A stretch of DNA of 49,723 nucleotides from Clostridium uliginosum (GTDB lineage Bacteria > Bacillota > Clostridia > Clostridiales > Clostridiaceae): positions 1 through 49,723 of the forward strand of contig NZ_FOMG01000030.1 of NCBI RefSeq assembly GCF_900112485.1, given 5' to 3'. The notes beneath the pieces were generated by a model, which was given only the letters and a program-made list of their open reading frames with translations, ran no database searches and was not told where the DNA came from. A program made the position numbers and the translations under genes. Shown piece by piece: positions 27,079 to 34,734 of the stretch (within the stretch, counting starts at the first letter, position 1; the number at the start of each line of letters is the position of its first letter).

Positions 27079-28257
27079 ATGGAAAAATTATTTTTAAAGA
27101 AATTTTTAAAAAGTATATTCTCAGATACATTTGAAATACAGTTCTGGGATAGAACCACCGAAAAAATTGGTGAAGGAGATATAAAGTTCAAAATAATAAT
27201 AAATGAACATCTAACCAAAAGTGATATTTTAAAAGATCCATTCCTGACTTTTGGTGAAGCATATATGAATAACGTTATAGACTTTCAAGGTAATATTGAA
27301 GAAATTATAGAATCCGTTTATAAAAATAAAGATAGTTTTCTAAATAATGCTTCACTATTTGAAAAACTGTATAAAATCACAAAAAACTCCATAAAAAATA
27401 GTAAAGAAAATATACACCACCACTATGACTTAGGTAATGATTTCTACAAATTATGGTTAGATAAAACCATGAGCTATTCTTGTGCCTACTTTAAATCATC
27501 TAAAGATTCCTTATATGAAGCTCAACTAAATAAAGTTGATCACATCTTAAAAAAATTAAATTTACATTCAGAACAAAAACTATTAGATATAGGCTGTGGC
27601 TGGGGAGAACTTATAATAACTGCTGCCCAAAAGTATGGTGTTAAAACACTTGGAATAACTTTAAGTGAGGAACAATTTAATAGAGTAAATGAGAGAATAA
27701 AAGAAAATAGTCTTGAAAATCAAGTAGAAGTTAGATTGATGGATTACAGAGAATTATTAAAAACAGGTGAAAAATTTCATAGAATTGTCAGCGTAGGAAT
27801 GCTAGAACATGTTGGTCGAAAAAATATTCCTATTTATATGAATACTGTACATAATTTATTAGAAGAAAATGGAGTATCTCTACTTCATTGTATAACTGCT
27901 CAAACTGAAAGTGAAGCAAATCAATGGATTAAAAAATATATATTTCCTGGCGGATATATACCATCCATTAGAGAACTAGTTTATGATATGCCAGAAAATG
28001 ATTTGCATTTAATAGACTTGGAAAGTTTAAGACTACATTATGGTAAAACATTAGAATGTTGGGCTAAAAACTTTGAAAATCATTTAGATCAAATTAGAAA
28101 AATAGGTTTTGATGATAAATTTATTAGAATGTGGAGATTGTACCTAAATTCTTGTGCTGCTTCATTTAATTATGGAGTAGTAGATTTGCATCAATTTTTA
28201 TTCACAAAAGGATTAAATAATGAATTACCTATGACAAGAGAGAATTTATATGCATAA
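27079..28257 (+). CDS. cfa: Cyclopropane-fatty-acyl-phospholipid synthase
   Basis: 392 aa from the ATG at 27079 (GGAG 7 nt upstream), the normal Cfa length. It adds a methylene group from S-adenosylmethionine across cis double bonds in membrane phospholipids. Seen: substrate-entry block HHHYDLGNDFYKLWLD, TMSYSCAYF, SAM-binding LLDIGCGWGEL (about residues 172-182), and MLEHVGRKN. The C-terminal helical lid is present. It is transcribed alone; possible terminators lie at 28442-28486 and 28619-28650. Confidence 0.95.
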   Translation: MEKLFLKKFLKSIFSDTFEIQFWDRTTEKIGEGDIKFKIIINEHLTKSDILKDPFLTFGEAYMNNVIDFQGNIEEIIESVYKNKDSFLNNASLFEKLYKITKNSIKNSKENIHHHYDLGNDFYKLWLDKTMSYSCAYFKSSKDSLYEAQLNKVDHILKKLNLHSEQKLLDIGCGWGELIITAAQKYGVKTLGITLSEEQFNRVNERIKENSLENQVEVRLMDYRELLKTGEKFHRIVSVGMLEHVGRKNIPIYMNTVHNLLEENGVSLLHCITAQTESEANQWIKKYIFPGGYIPSIRELVYDMPENDLHLIDLESLRLHYGKTLECWAKNFENHLDQIRKIGFDDKFIRMWRLYLNSCAASFNYGVVDLHQFLFTKGLNNELPMTRENLYA

Positions 28258-28274
28258 ACATATTTTTTTATTTC

Positions 28275-28560
28275 AGGTGTAGGTTTTGACACCTTCTGAA
28301 CTTAGAAATTATTATTCATAAGCGTGTAATAGCCGTTATCTCCGCCTTGCAGACGTAGGAGTATTATGAGTAATAGTTATTAAATAAGGTGATTTGTATA
28401 TGAAAAAGGAGCTATTTCAATAAACTGATACCTATAGACTAGACAATTTTAAAAATGCGTTTAGTACCCTTTTTAAAATTGTCCTTTTCATAGATACAAG
28501 ATTATAGTACTCTCTTTTTTTAATTGTCCTTGACAAAGGTATCAGATTAAACTGGCATGT
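28275..28560 (+). ncRNA. Structured orphan leader / attenuator-like region
   Basis: Several inverted repeats follow cfa: aggtgt / acacct (28275-28294), ttattattcata / tatgagtaatag (28309-28374), then gacaattttaaaaa / tttttaaaattgtc (28442-28486) nested inside ctgatacct / aggtatcag (28424-28546). A 7-codon frame with an SD (AAGGTG) ends just before the strong hairpin. This resembles leader-peptide attenuators of antibiotic-resistance genes, but no plus-strand gene follows. Function unassigned. Confidence 0.45.
28400..28423 (+). CDS. Possible 7-residue leader peptide
   Basis: ATG AAA AAG GAG CTA TTT CAA TAA (MKKELFQ), with AAGGTG about 9 nt upstream. It lies immediately before nested hairpins. 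It could be chance. Confidence 0.3.
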   Translation: MKKELFQ

Positions 28561-28618
28561 TCGCTAGTTTTAATTTATATAATATCCTTATTCATAATTT
28601 CTAGCAAACAACTTATAG

Positions 28619-28650
28619 TTGTAGTAACTTAATTACTACAACTTTTTTTG
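28619..28650 (+). terminator. Strong plus-strand terminator overlapping the mntR 3' end
   Basis: gttgtagtaa (28619-28628) pairs perfectly with ttactacaac (28634-28643), followed by seven T. It overlaps the last codons of the converging regulator gene and ends a transcript arriving from cfa or the leader region. Confidence 0.85.
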
Positions 28651-29028
28651 GGTACCATATAAATATTTTTTTAGTCCATTATAGGTTTCATTACTAATTA
28701 TATGTTCAATTTTGCAAGCATCTTCTTCTGCAATTTCTGGTTCTACTCCAGCAATTTGCTCAAAGAATTCTGTAAGTATCTTATGTTTTTCATATATAGT
28801 TTCTGCTTTTTTTCTTCCGTTTTCTGTTAATCTAATAAGTGCCTCGTTGTTCATTTCAATATACCCAAGCTCCTTCAAAAGTTTTACAGCACGGCTCACA
28901 CTTGGTTTACTATAATTTAATTTCCTTGCTATATCAATGGAACGCACTACTCCTTTTTCATTCTCAAGTATCAAAATGGTCTCCAAATAATTCTCTTTTG
29001 ACTCATGTGATGTAAGTTTCTCAACCAT
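28636..29028 (-). CDS. DtxR/MntR family metal-dependent repressor
   Basis: 130 aa from the ATG at 29028 (AAGGTG 8 nt upstream); an earlier ATG at 29046 lies across that SD. The N-terminal winged helix (SHESKENYLETILIL, RSIDIARKLNYSKPSVSRAVKLL) and dimerisation domain (HKILTEFFEQIAGV, EEDACKIEHIIS) match MntR-type regulators. The ligands Glu/Cys/His in EEDACKIEH correspond to the metal site. There is no SH3 domain, as in MntR. Mn2+ or Fe2+ sensing; targets are not in this window. Confidence 0.88.
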   Translation of the reverse strand: MVEKLTSHESKENYLETILILENEKGVVRSIDIARKLNYSKPSVSRAVKLLKELGYIEMNNEALIRLTENGRKKAETIYEKHKILTEFFEQIAGVEPEIAEEDACKIEHIISNETYNGLKKYLYGTQKKL

Positions 29029-29125
29029 ATATATTTCACCTTCCATTCATATAATATACTATATACCGATATACTAAAATAATACTAATGCATTATCCCA
29101 GTTAAATTATTTTATCTTCATAAAT

Positions 29126-29188
29126 TTATTTTTTAGAAACCATCTCATTTTTAAAAGGATTATTTTCTTCCATATTCTCATTAACCAT
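29126..29188 (-). CDS. Possible 20-residue peptide
   Basis: Short frame MVNENMEENNPFKNEMVSKK with a GGAG-like sequence close upstream, between the rpiR-type gene and the DtxR gene. It is charged and unlike known proteins; it may be the tail of a lost gene. Confidence 0.2.
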   Translation of the reverse strand: MVNENMEENNPFKNEMVSKK

Positions 29189-29195
29189 CTCCAGC

Positions 29196-29951
29196 CTAAT
29201 CTTTATTTAACCTTTTATGATAATTGTAAATTAAAAATTCAACTAACATTATAAGATTTGGGAAAAAAGTATTGGGCATTATATTTCTATCATCTAACTT
29301 ATTAATATCTTCTATTTTAAAGCTTATATCTGCAAGTTTGCTTACACTATTATCATCTTCATTAGTAAATGAAACTACTTTTATACTATTTTCTTTTGCT
29401 GTTTTAACTTTATCTAAAACTAACTTTGTTTCTCCTGATTTCGAAATTATAATCATACACATTATATCATCTAAATTATTTTCAAATACTCCAACAGAAT
29501 CTGTTCCGCTTGAAATAATACATTTTTTACCAAGAACTAATAATTTCTTATATACATATTCTGCTATTATTCCAGAAAATCCAGTTGCATATATAAACAA
29601 AAATTTATGACTATGTTCCATCAAAATATCAACAAACTCTTCGATTTGTTTTTTAGAATTATACTGCATAAATATCCCATTAGCAGATTTTTTAATAAAT
29701 TCATTATCTTCATCATATTTTAAGCTAGTCCTTTTAGCTAATGACATTAAATTATATTGCATATCTATAAATCCAGTGTATCCCATTTTTTTTGATAATC
29801 TCATAATCGTTGAAGTAGATGTAAAATTATTTTTAGCTATTCCTCTAACCCCTAATTCAATTACATTATCTATATTATCCAATATATATTTGAGTACCTT
29901 TTCTTCTATTTCTGTTAACTTTTTATCATTAATTATTTTTGAAATATCCAT
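29196..29951 (-). CDS. MurR/RpiR family sugar-phosphate regulator
   Basis: 251 aa: N-terminal HTH_6 DNA-binding domain (ISKIINDKKLTEIEEKVLKY; GVRGIAKNNFTSTSTIMRLSKKMGY), then a SIS sugar-isomerase domain (about residues 100-230; FLFIYATGFSGIIAEYVYKK, IIISKSGETK) that binds phosphosugars. It lies 0.5 kb downstream of the alpha-glucoside PTS operon on the same strand, so it is the likely regulator of that operon, responding to a sugar phosphate. Replacement of the usual GlvR position in Bacillus glv by an RpiR protein fits. Confidence 0.92.
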   Translation of the reverse strand: MDISKIINDKKLTEIEEKVLKYILDNIDNVIELGVRGIAKNNFTSTSTIMRLSKKMGYTGFIDMQYNLMSLAKRTSLKYDEDNEFIKKSANGIFMQYNSKKQIEEFVDILMEHSHKFLFIYATGFSGIIAEYVYKKLLVLGKKCIISSGTDSVGVFENNLDDIMCMIIISKSGETKLVLDKVKTAKENSIKVVSFTNEDDNSVSKLADISFKIEDINKLDDRNIMPNTFFPNLIMLVEFLIYNYHKRLNKD

Positions 29952-30049
29952 AAAAAATCTCCTTTTGTCTTGTTTTTATTCTTTGTTTATAAAAATTTTA
30001 ATAGTTAACTACTATTTTTCTCATATTGATTTACTACTTAAATAATTTG

Positions 30050-30124
30050 TTCTGTTTCAATATGATATTGATATTGTTTACATTAACTAACTCAACAATA
30101 TTAACACAATTTCAATAAAGAGCC
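30050..30124. mobile_element. Family B element with perfect 8-bp target duplication
   Basis: Degenerate 75-bp copy with ends tgttctgtttcaa / tttcaataaagagcc and inner arms gatattgttta / aacaatatta-like. Flanks are identical: aaataatt at 30042-30049 and 30125-30132. Confidence 0.82.
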
Positions 30125-30252
30125 AAATAATTTAATACTTTTAGTATCTTAATATTTAAATAGCAACATATAATTAAATTTTATATAAATCAAATAAAAA
30201 CTTCAATCATCTTTTAAAAGATATTCACTCAAAAATATTTATGTATATATTG

Positions 30253-30387
30253 CTAATAAAGTATTATTTCATCTTTTCCTGCTTCAACTACCTTGTTTAT
30301 CATGGTAGTTATATTTTTAATTTTTTCTGGATTAGTTACTAAAATTCTATTCTGTTTTTTTGACTTACATTTTAAAAATTCAAACAT
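30253..30387 (-). CDS. Small uncharacterised protein (44 aa)
   Basis: ATG at 30387 with TAGGAG 6 nt upstream; encodes a basic/amphipathic protein (starts MFEFLKCKSKKQNRILVTN, ends VVEAGKDEIILY). Not recognised. It lies between the PTS operon terminator and the RpiR gene, on the same strand. The SD and clean frame favour a real gene; conservation would settle it. Confidence 0.5.
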   Translation of the reverse strand: MFEFLKCKSKKQNRILVTNPEKIKNITTMINKVVEAGKDEIILY

Positions 30388-30457
30388 AATTTCTCCTAAA
30401 TAATAATTAGGAACCTCCTATTCTTTATTCTATTTAACAAAACACATATTGATTAAA

Positions 30458-30490
30458 ATAATAAAGCGATTATAATAATCGCTTTATTAT
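30458..30490 (-). terminator. Terminator of the glv operon
   Basis: Perfect 15-bp palindrome arms ataataaagcgatta / taatcgctttattat right after the glvA stop. Confidence 0.85.
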
Positions 30491-30497
30491 CTTACTA

Positions 30498-31829
30498 TTA
30501 CTTTAATTCTGGCCAATATCCTTTGTTAGCCTCAATTAAATCATCCAATATTTTTTTAGCTTGTAATGCAGATTTTACTGTTTTACTCATTGTCAATGCC
30601 ATAACAGCTTTCTCATATGATCCTTCGAGTGCTGCATCAACTATTAATTTTTCTGTTGCAAATTGTTGTTCAATTAATCCCTTATAAAAAGTTGGAATTT
30701 GTCCCATTCTAACAACTTCTGGACCTTCATTTGTAATATAAGCTGGAACTTCAACCATTGCATCATTCGATAAATTTTCAACAGCACCATTGTTTTCAAC
30801 AATTACTAAAAATCTCTTTCTTAAGTTGAAAGCTAATGACATTGCAACTTCAACAATAAATTGTCCATGAACTCCAACATAAAATGATGATAAATCAACT
30901 TTTCCTGTATTCTTATATTCTTCAACAGCATCAAATAATTTTTTTTCTCTACCCTCAATAACTTCATTTGCACGAGTGTGATTTTTATCCATATGTTCAA
31001 CTACATGATCACCTAAAAGATAATATTGCATATATGGATTTGGAATATACTCTGGAAATAATTCCATCATGTATTGAATATTTTTAAAATTCTTAATCCA
31101 TGATTTATCTGAATGTTGAACATCAACTTTACTCATATTTTCAACTAACAAGCCATGTTTAATAGCATGTTTTCTTACTTCATCAGTTCTGTCAACTCCT
31201 TCAACCATAACCTTAGTAAACCAACCAAAATGATTTAGTCCAAAATAATCTACAACAAGTTTACTTCTATCAACATCTAATATAGCAGCCATATTTCTTA
31301 TAGTTCCAACTGGCATATCACATATATTCATAATTCTTGCATTAGGTCTTAATCTTTTCATAGCTTCTGCCACAACTGCAGCAGGATTAGAATAATTAAC
31401 TATCCAATAAGTCTTTTTTGCATATTTTTCAACTAAATCTATTAATTCAGCCATTGGGAAAATTGTTCTTAAGCCATAAGCTAATCCTCCTGGACCACAT
31501 GTTTCTTGTCCTACTACACCATATTTCAGAGGAATTTTTTCATCCAATTCTCTCATTTTATATTTTCCAACTCTCATTTGTGCAAATATAAAATCGGAAT
31601 CCTCAAAAGCTTCTTTTGGATCTGTAGTTACTACTAATTTTAATCCTGGTTGAAATTCTTTAATAACTTCTTTAGCAATAATAGCAACTTTATCTTGTCT
31701 TTCTCCATCAATATCATACATTCTTAATTCTTGAAGTGGAAACTGTTCCTTATTTATTAATAAACTTTTTACTATTCCTGGTGTATAAGTACTTCCGCCG
31801 CCTGCTATTGTTAATATAAATTTTTTCAT
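30498..31829 (-). CDS. glvA: 6-phospho-alpha-glucosidase, GH4
   Basis: 443 aa, full length for GH4 enzymes (NAD+ and Mn2+ dependent, redox-assisted hydrolysis). The NAD fold is IAGGGSTYTPG (about 8-18). Metal and catalytic residues lie in NICDMPVG (Cys about 173) and NHFGW (His about 203). The CDMP form of the motif marks 6-phospho-alpha-glucosidases (GlvA/MalH), whereas beta-enzymes have CN(V/I)P. It hydrolyses maltose-6-phosphate and related alpha-glucoside phosphates delivered by the PTS gene 33 bp upstream. GGTGA SD before the ATG. Confidence 0.95.
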   Translation of the reverse strand: MKKFILTIAGGGSTYTPGIVKSLLINKEQFPLQELRMYDIDGERQDKVAIIAKEVIKEFQPGLKLVVTTDPKEAFEDSDFIFAQMRVGKYKMRELDEKIPLKYGVVGQETCGPGGLAYGLRTIFPMAELIDLVEKYAKKTYWIVNYSNPAAVVAEAMKRLRPNARIMNICDMPVGTIRNMAAILDVDRSKLVVDYFGLNHFGWFTKVMVEGVDRTDEVRKHAIKHGLLVENMSKVDVQHSDKSWIKNFKNIQYMMELFPEYIPNPYMQYYLLGDHVVEHMDKNHTRANEVIEGREKKLFDAVEEYKNTGKVDLSSFYVGVHGQFIVEVAMSLAFNLRKRFLVIVENNGAVENLSNDAMVEVPAYITNEGPEVVRMGQIPTFYKGLIEQQFATEKLIVDAALEGSYEKAVMALTMSKTVKSALQAKKILDDLIEANKGYWPELK

Positions 31830-31862
31830 AATAATTCACCAATCCTTTATTTTTTATTTTTA

Positions 31863-33440
31863 TTATTCTGATATTAATCCTAATTCATCATCAACTTCTT
31901 TTCTAATCCCTGTTACTTTCAAACCATAAACAACTTGTACATTTTGACCTTTTATAATAACTCCATTTGCAGCTGTTTCACTTTTTAATATTACTTGATC
32001 AACAAGCGAAGAGTCTTTAACTATTAATCTCAATCTTGTATAACAATTATCAACCTTTTCAATATTTTCTTTACCACCAAGAGCTTTAACTATAATTGAG
32101 GCTAAATTATTATTTGCTTTTTCCCCATTCTTCTTTTCTTTATAATCACTCTTTGTATAAAGTTTAGTTTCTTCTCCTTCATCTTCTCTACCCGGAGTCT
32201 TAAGTTTAAATTTCTTTATTAAGAATTTAAATAATAAGTAGTAAATTATAAAATCACCTACTCCTATAAGTAGATACATTGGCCATCCTGTTTTCTCTAT
32301 TCCTAATGGTAAGTTATATAATAGAAAATCTATTATTCCATTTGGTCCTATAGCTCTAACTCCAAATACATTAAGAACAACCATACTTAGTCCACTTAGT
32401 ATACTGTGTATTACGAACAATATTGGTGCAACAAACATAAATGAAAATTCTATAGGTTCTGTAACTCCAGCCAAAATTGATGTAACCGCTGCTGGAATTA
32501 ATAAAGCTTTTATCTTTGCTTTATTCTTAGGTAATGTAGTTTGATACATAGCTAAACATGCTCCAACTAATCCAAACATTTTTGCTAATCCTCTAGCATC
32601 CCAAATAACACTAGCAGACAATTGAGTAACACTTGGATCTGCCATTTCTGCAAAATAAATATTCCTAGCTCCTTCAAAAACTTGTCCTCCAATTTCAGCA
32701 ACACCACCTAATGAAGTGTATAAAAACGGAGTATAAATTAAATGATGTAATCCAGTTGGTATTAACAATCTCTCTAAAGCACCATAAATAAATATTCCAA
32801 AATTACCAGACGCATTTATAAAATTACCCAAACTCGAAATACCATTTTGAACTACTGGCCATATATAGCTAAGAATAACTGCTAAAATAACCGTTACTGG
32901 TATTAATATAATGAAAACCAATCTAGATCCGCCATAAATCTGAAAAGCCCCATTAAATTCTTTTTCACAATATTTATTATGTATTAGAGCAACAACAACT
33001 CCTAAAATAATTCCTAAGAATACCCCCATATCAAGAACCTGTATTCCTAATACCATCGCTTGACCAGAACCTCTTAACTGATCTTGTGGAACTAACCTCT
33101 TAGTTATATCTAAAAATATCTTCATAGCATTTATAAATACTAAGAAAACAAGCAATGATGTAAATCCCGCTTCCGCTTTTTTCTTTCTTGCTAATCCAAT
33201 AGATAAACCTACACAAAAAATTATTCCTAAATTTATTAATATTGATACTAAAGATCCTGATAACATCTTTCCAAACCCATTCACTATATCATTTTTTAAA
33301 AATGGTATATATTCTGCTAATCTTGCATTAGTTAATATATTTCCGAAGGCAATAATTATACCTGCTATTGGTAGAATTAAAACTGGAACAAACATTCCTT
33401 TTGAAAATTTTTGAAGAGAATCCATTATTTTCTGTTTCAT
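31863..33440 (-). CDS. glvC: PTS alpha-glucoside/maltose transporter subunit IICB
   Basis: 525 aa. EIIC membrane domain (about residues 1-420, ~10 helices; KFSKGMFVPVLILPIAGIIIAFG at the start, shortened here) and C-terminal EIIB domain (about 440-525) with phospho-cysteine in DNCYTRLRL (Cys about 467). There is no fused IIA domain, so a IIA from elsewhere (such as Crr/glucose IIA) must phosphorylate it. It imports and phosphorylates maltose or other alpha-glucosides for GlvA. SD AAGGAGG. A 12-bp palindrome upstream (33467-33478) is the likely operator. Confidence 0.93.
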   Translation of the reverse strand: MKQKIMDSLQKFSKGMFVPVLILPIAGIIIAFGNILTNARLAEYIPFLKNDIVNGFGKMLSGSLVSILINLGIIFCVGLSIGLARKKKAEAGFTSLLVFLVFINAMKIFLDITKRLVPQDQLRGSGQAMVLGIQVLDMGVFLGIILGVVVALIHNKYCEKEFNGAFQIYGGSRLVFIILIPVTVILAVILSYIWPVVQNGISSLGNFINASGNFGIFIYGALERLLIPTGLHHLIYTPFLYTSLGGVAEIGGQVFEGARNIYFAEMADPSVTQLSASVIWDARGLAKMFGLVGACLAMYQTTLPKNKAKIKALLIPAAVTSILAGVTEPIEFSFMFVAPILFVIHSILSGLSMVVLNVFGVRAIGPNGIIDFLLYNLPLGIEKTGWPMYLLIGVGDFIIYYLLFKFLIKKFKLKTPGREDEGEETKLYTKSDYKEKKNGEKANNNLASIIVKALGGKENIEKVDNCYTRLRLIVKDSSLVDQVILKSETAANGVIIKGQNVQVVYGLKVTGIRKEVDDELGLISE

Positions 33441-33466
33441 TATTTTACCTCCTTATAATAAGATAA

Positions 33467-33478
33467 TTTCTCGAGAAA
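33467..33478 (-). promoter_or_regulatory. Candidate operator of the glv operon
   Basis: Perfect palindrome tttctcgagaaa, 27 nt upstream of the glvC start. Its place and symmetry fit an RpiR-type or catabolite regulator site; the binding protein is inferred from the neighbouring gene. Confidence 0.5.
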
Positions 33479-33540
33479 CCCTTTACAATAATGATTATAC
33501 TTTCTCATTATTTGTTTGTATATGTTTTAGGACAGTAAAG

Positions 33541-33571
33541 AAACCTGTTACTTAAATTAATAACAGGTTTT
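33541..33571. terminator. Hairpin in the glv leader region
   Basis: aaacctgtta (33541-33550) pairs with taacaggttt (33561-33570). No long T-run, so it could be a second terminator for cotF or a structured glv leader. Confidence 0.45.
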
Positions 33572-33652
33572 GAAAAAAGACTAGATGATTATTTATTTAA
33601 TATACTTTTTTCTAAACAATTTCTATTACATTACATTTATTGTTACAAAAGT

Positions 33653-33705
33653 AAAAGCACAAAAAGAGATCTTGCTTTTTAAACTAAACCTCTTTTTGTA
33701 CTTTT
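33653..33705. terminator. Bidirectional terminator after the coat protein gene
   Basis: aaaagcacaaaaagag pairs with ctctttttgtactttt around a 21-nt loop, immediately beyond the cotF stop. Confidence 0.8.
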
Positions 33706-33721
33706 ATTAAGATTTTAAATA

Positions 33722-34183
33722 TTATTGAACAGTATACATTCCTTTACTCTCCATATACTTAAAGATAGATTCTCCATGTTTTTGTTCTTCTTTTTGTATA
33801 TGATTTAATACGTCACGAACCCCAGTATCTCTAAATTCAAAAATTGTAGTATCGTAAGTCCCAGAAACATATTTTTCTGTCATTAATAAATCCGAACATA
33901 TGTCCTTATCAGATATATTACCTCCTGCTGTTTGATTATTATTCATATTTTGCATAGGGTTTTGATTTTGCTGCTGATTCATTTGAGGAATATTCCCGCT
34001 TAGCAATTGATTAATAGTGTCAAGGTGAGTTCTTTCCACCTGCTCATTAACTTTACATATTTGTTTTAATTGATTGTCTTGAGCTTGATTTGCATAATTA
34101 GAATACTTTTCTATACAAATTTGTTCATGACTTTTTTGATCCTCGAGTAACATTCTTTCTTTTTGTGTTAAAGTTATATTCAT
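33722..34183 (-). CDS. Spore coat protein, CotF family
   Basis: 153 aa, two ferritin-like helical segments separated by a Gln/Asn/Met-rich linker (about residues 65-90). The N-terminal helix LTQKERMLLEDQKSHEQICIEKY-type pattern (shortened: LTQKERMLLEDQKSHEQICI) and the C-terminal DICSDLLMTEKYVSGTY with VLNHIQKEEQKHGESIFKYM are CotF hallmarks. It would be assembled into the spore coat and expressed late in sporulation in the mother cell. GGAGGTG SD. Transcribed alone. Confidence 0.92.
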   Translation of the reverse strand: MNITLTQKERMLLEDQKSHEQICIEKYSNYANQAQDNQLKQICKVNEQVERTHLDTINQLLSGNIPQMNQQQNQNPMQNMNNNQTAGGNISDKDICSDLLMTEKYVSGTYDTTIFEFRDTGVRDVLNHIQKEEQKHGESIFKYMESKGMYTVQ

Positions 34184-34345
34184 AATAGAACACCTCCTAT
34201 TATATTTTGTATAACTTTTATCTTTTTATACATTGAAATACTACATTAGTATTTTTATTTATATTCTAAATAATCCTTGTAAAAATAATTTATTGAACTT
34301 AAACCTTCAAGGGGTACCTCTTATTAAAATAAAATATACGTATCA

Positions 34346-34378
34346 TCTTTGACTTGTTATTTTCTTTCATGTGCCCTA
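34346..34378. repeat. Family A right end on the mrp relic stop codon
   Basis: Sequence gacttgttattttctttcat followed by gtgccc; only this half is clear. It directly follows the TAG of the relic on the minus strand. Confidence 0.65.
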
Positions 34379-34566
34379 TTCCAAATCACTAATAATCTTT
34401 TTTACTATAGGATCAAATATTAACTCTAAACTTTCATTAATATTTTCATATCCACATTGTGATAAAGTACTTATGCTATTCAACATAGGAAGTTCTCCTA
34501 AAAGCTTCAAATCCATTTCTTTTAAAAATTTATCAGTACTTTCCCAAAAGAATTACAATCTGACAT
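34376..34566 (-). pseudogene. Internally deleted relic of an Mrp/NBP35-type iron-sulfur ATPase
   Basis: From an ATG with an SD the frame reads MSDCNSFG, the typical clostridial start (MSDCNS) of Mrp/NBP35-like P-loop ATPases. It then shifts frame; the second frame encodes STDKFLKEMDLKLLGELPML...STLSQCGYENINE, the C-terminal end of the same family. The central ~200 residues with the P-loop are missing. The total (191 nt) is not a multiple of three. Confidence 0.65.
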
Positions 34567-34660
34567 AAAACCATCTCCCAATTTTATTAGCATTTGCCAA
34601 TATTATATTATTCATAATTTTTGTTATTGTCAAATGCTAATAATTAAATGATCAAATGAA

Positions 34661-34697
34661 AAAATCATCCAAAATCTTAAGTTTCTTGGATGATTTT
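34661..34697 (-). terminator. Terminator of the RNase J gene
   Basis: aaaatcatccaa (34661-34672) pairs with ttggatgatttt (34686-34697); a T-run follows on the minus strand. Confidence 0.85.
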
Positions 34698-34734
34698 CTT
34701 ATTAACTAAGAACTCTGTTTATTTAAAATACGTA

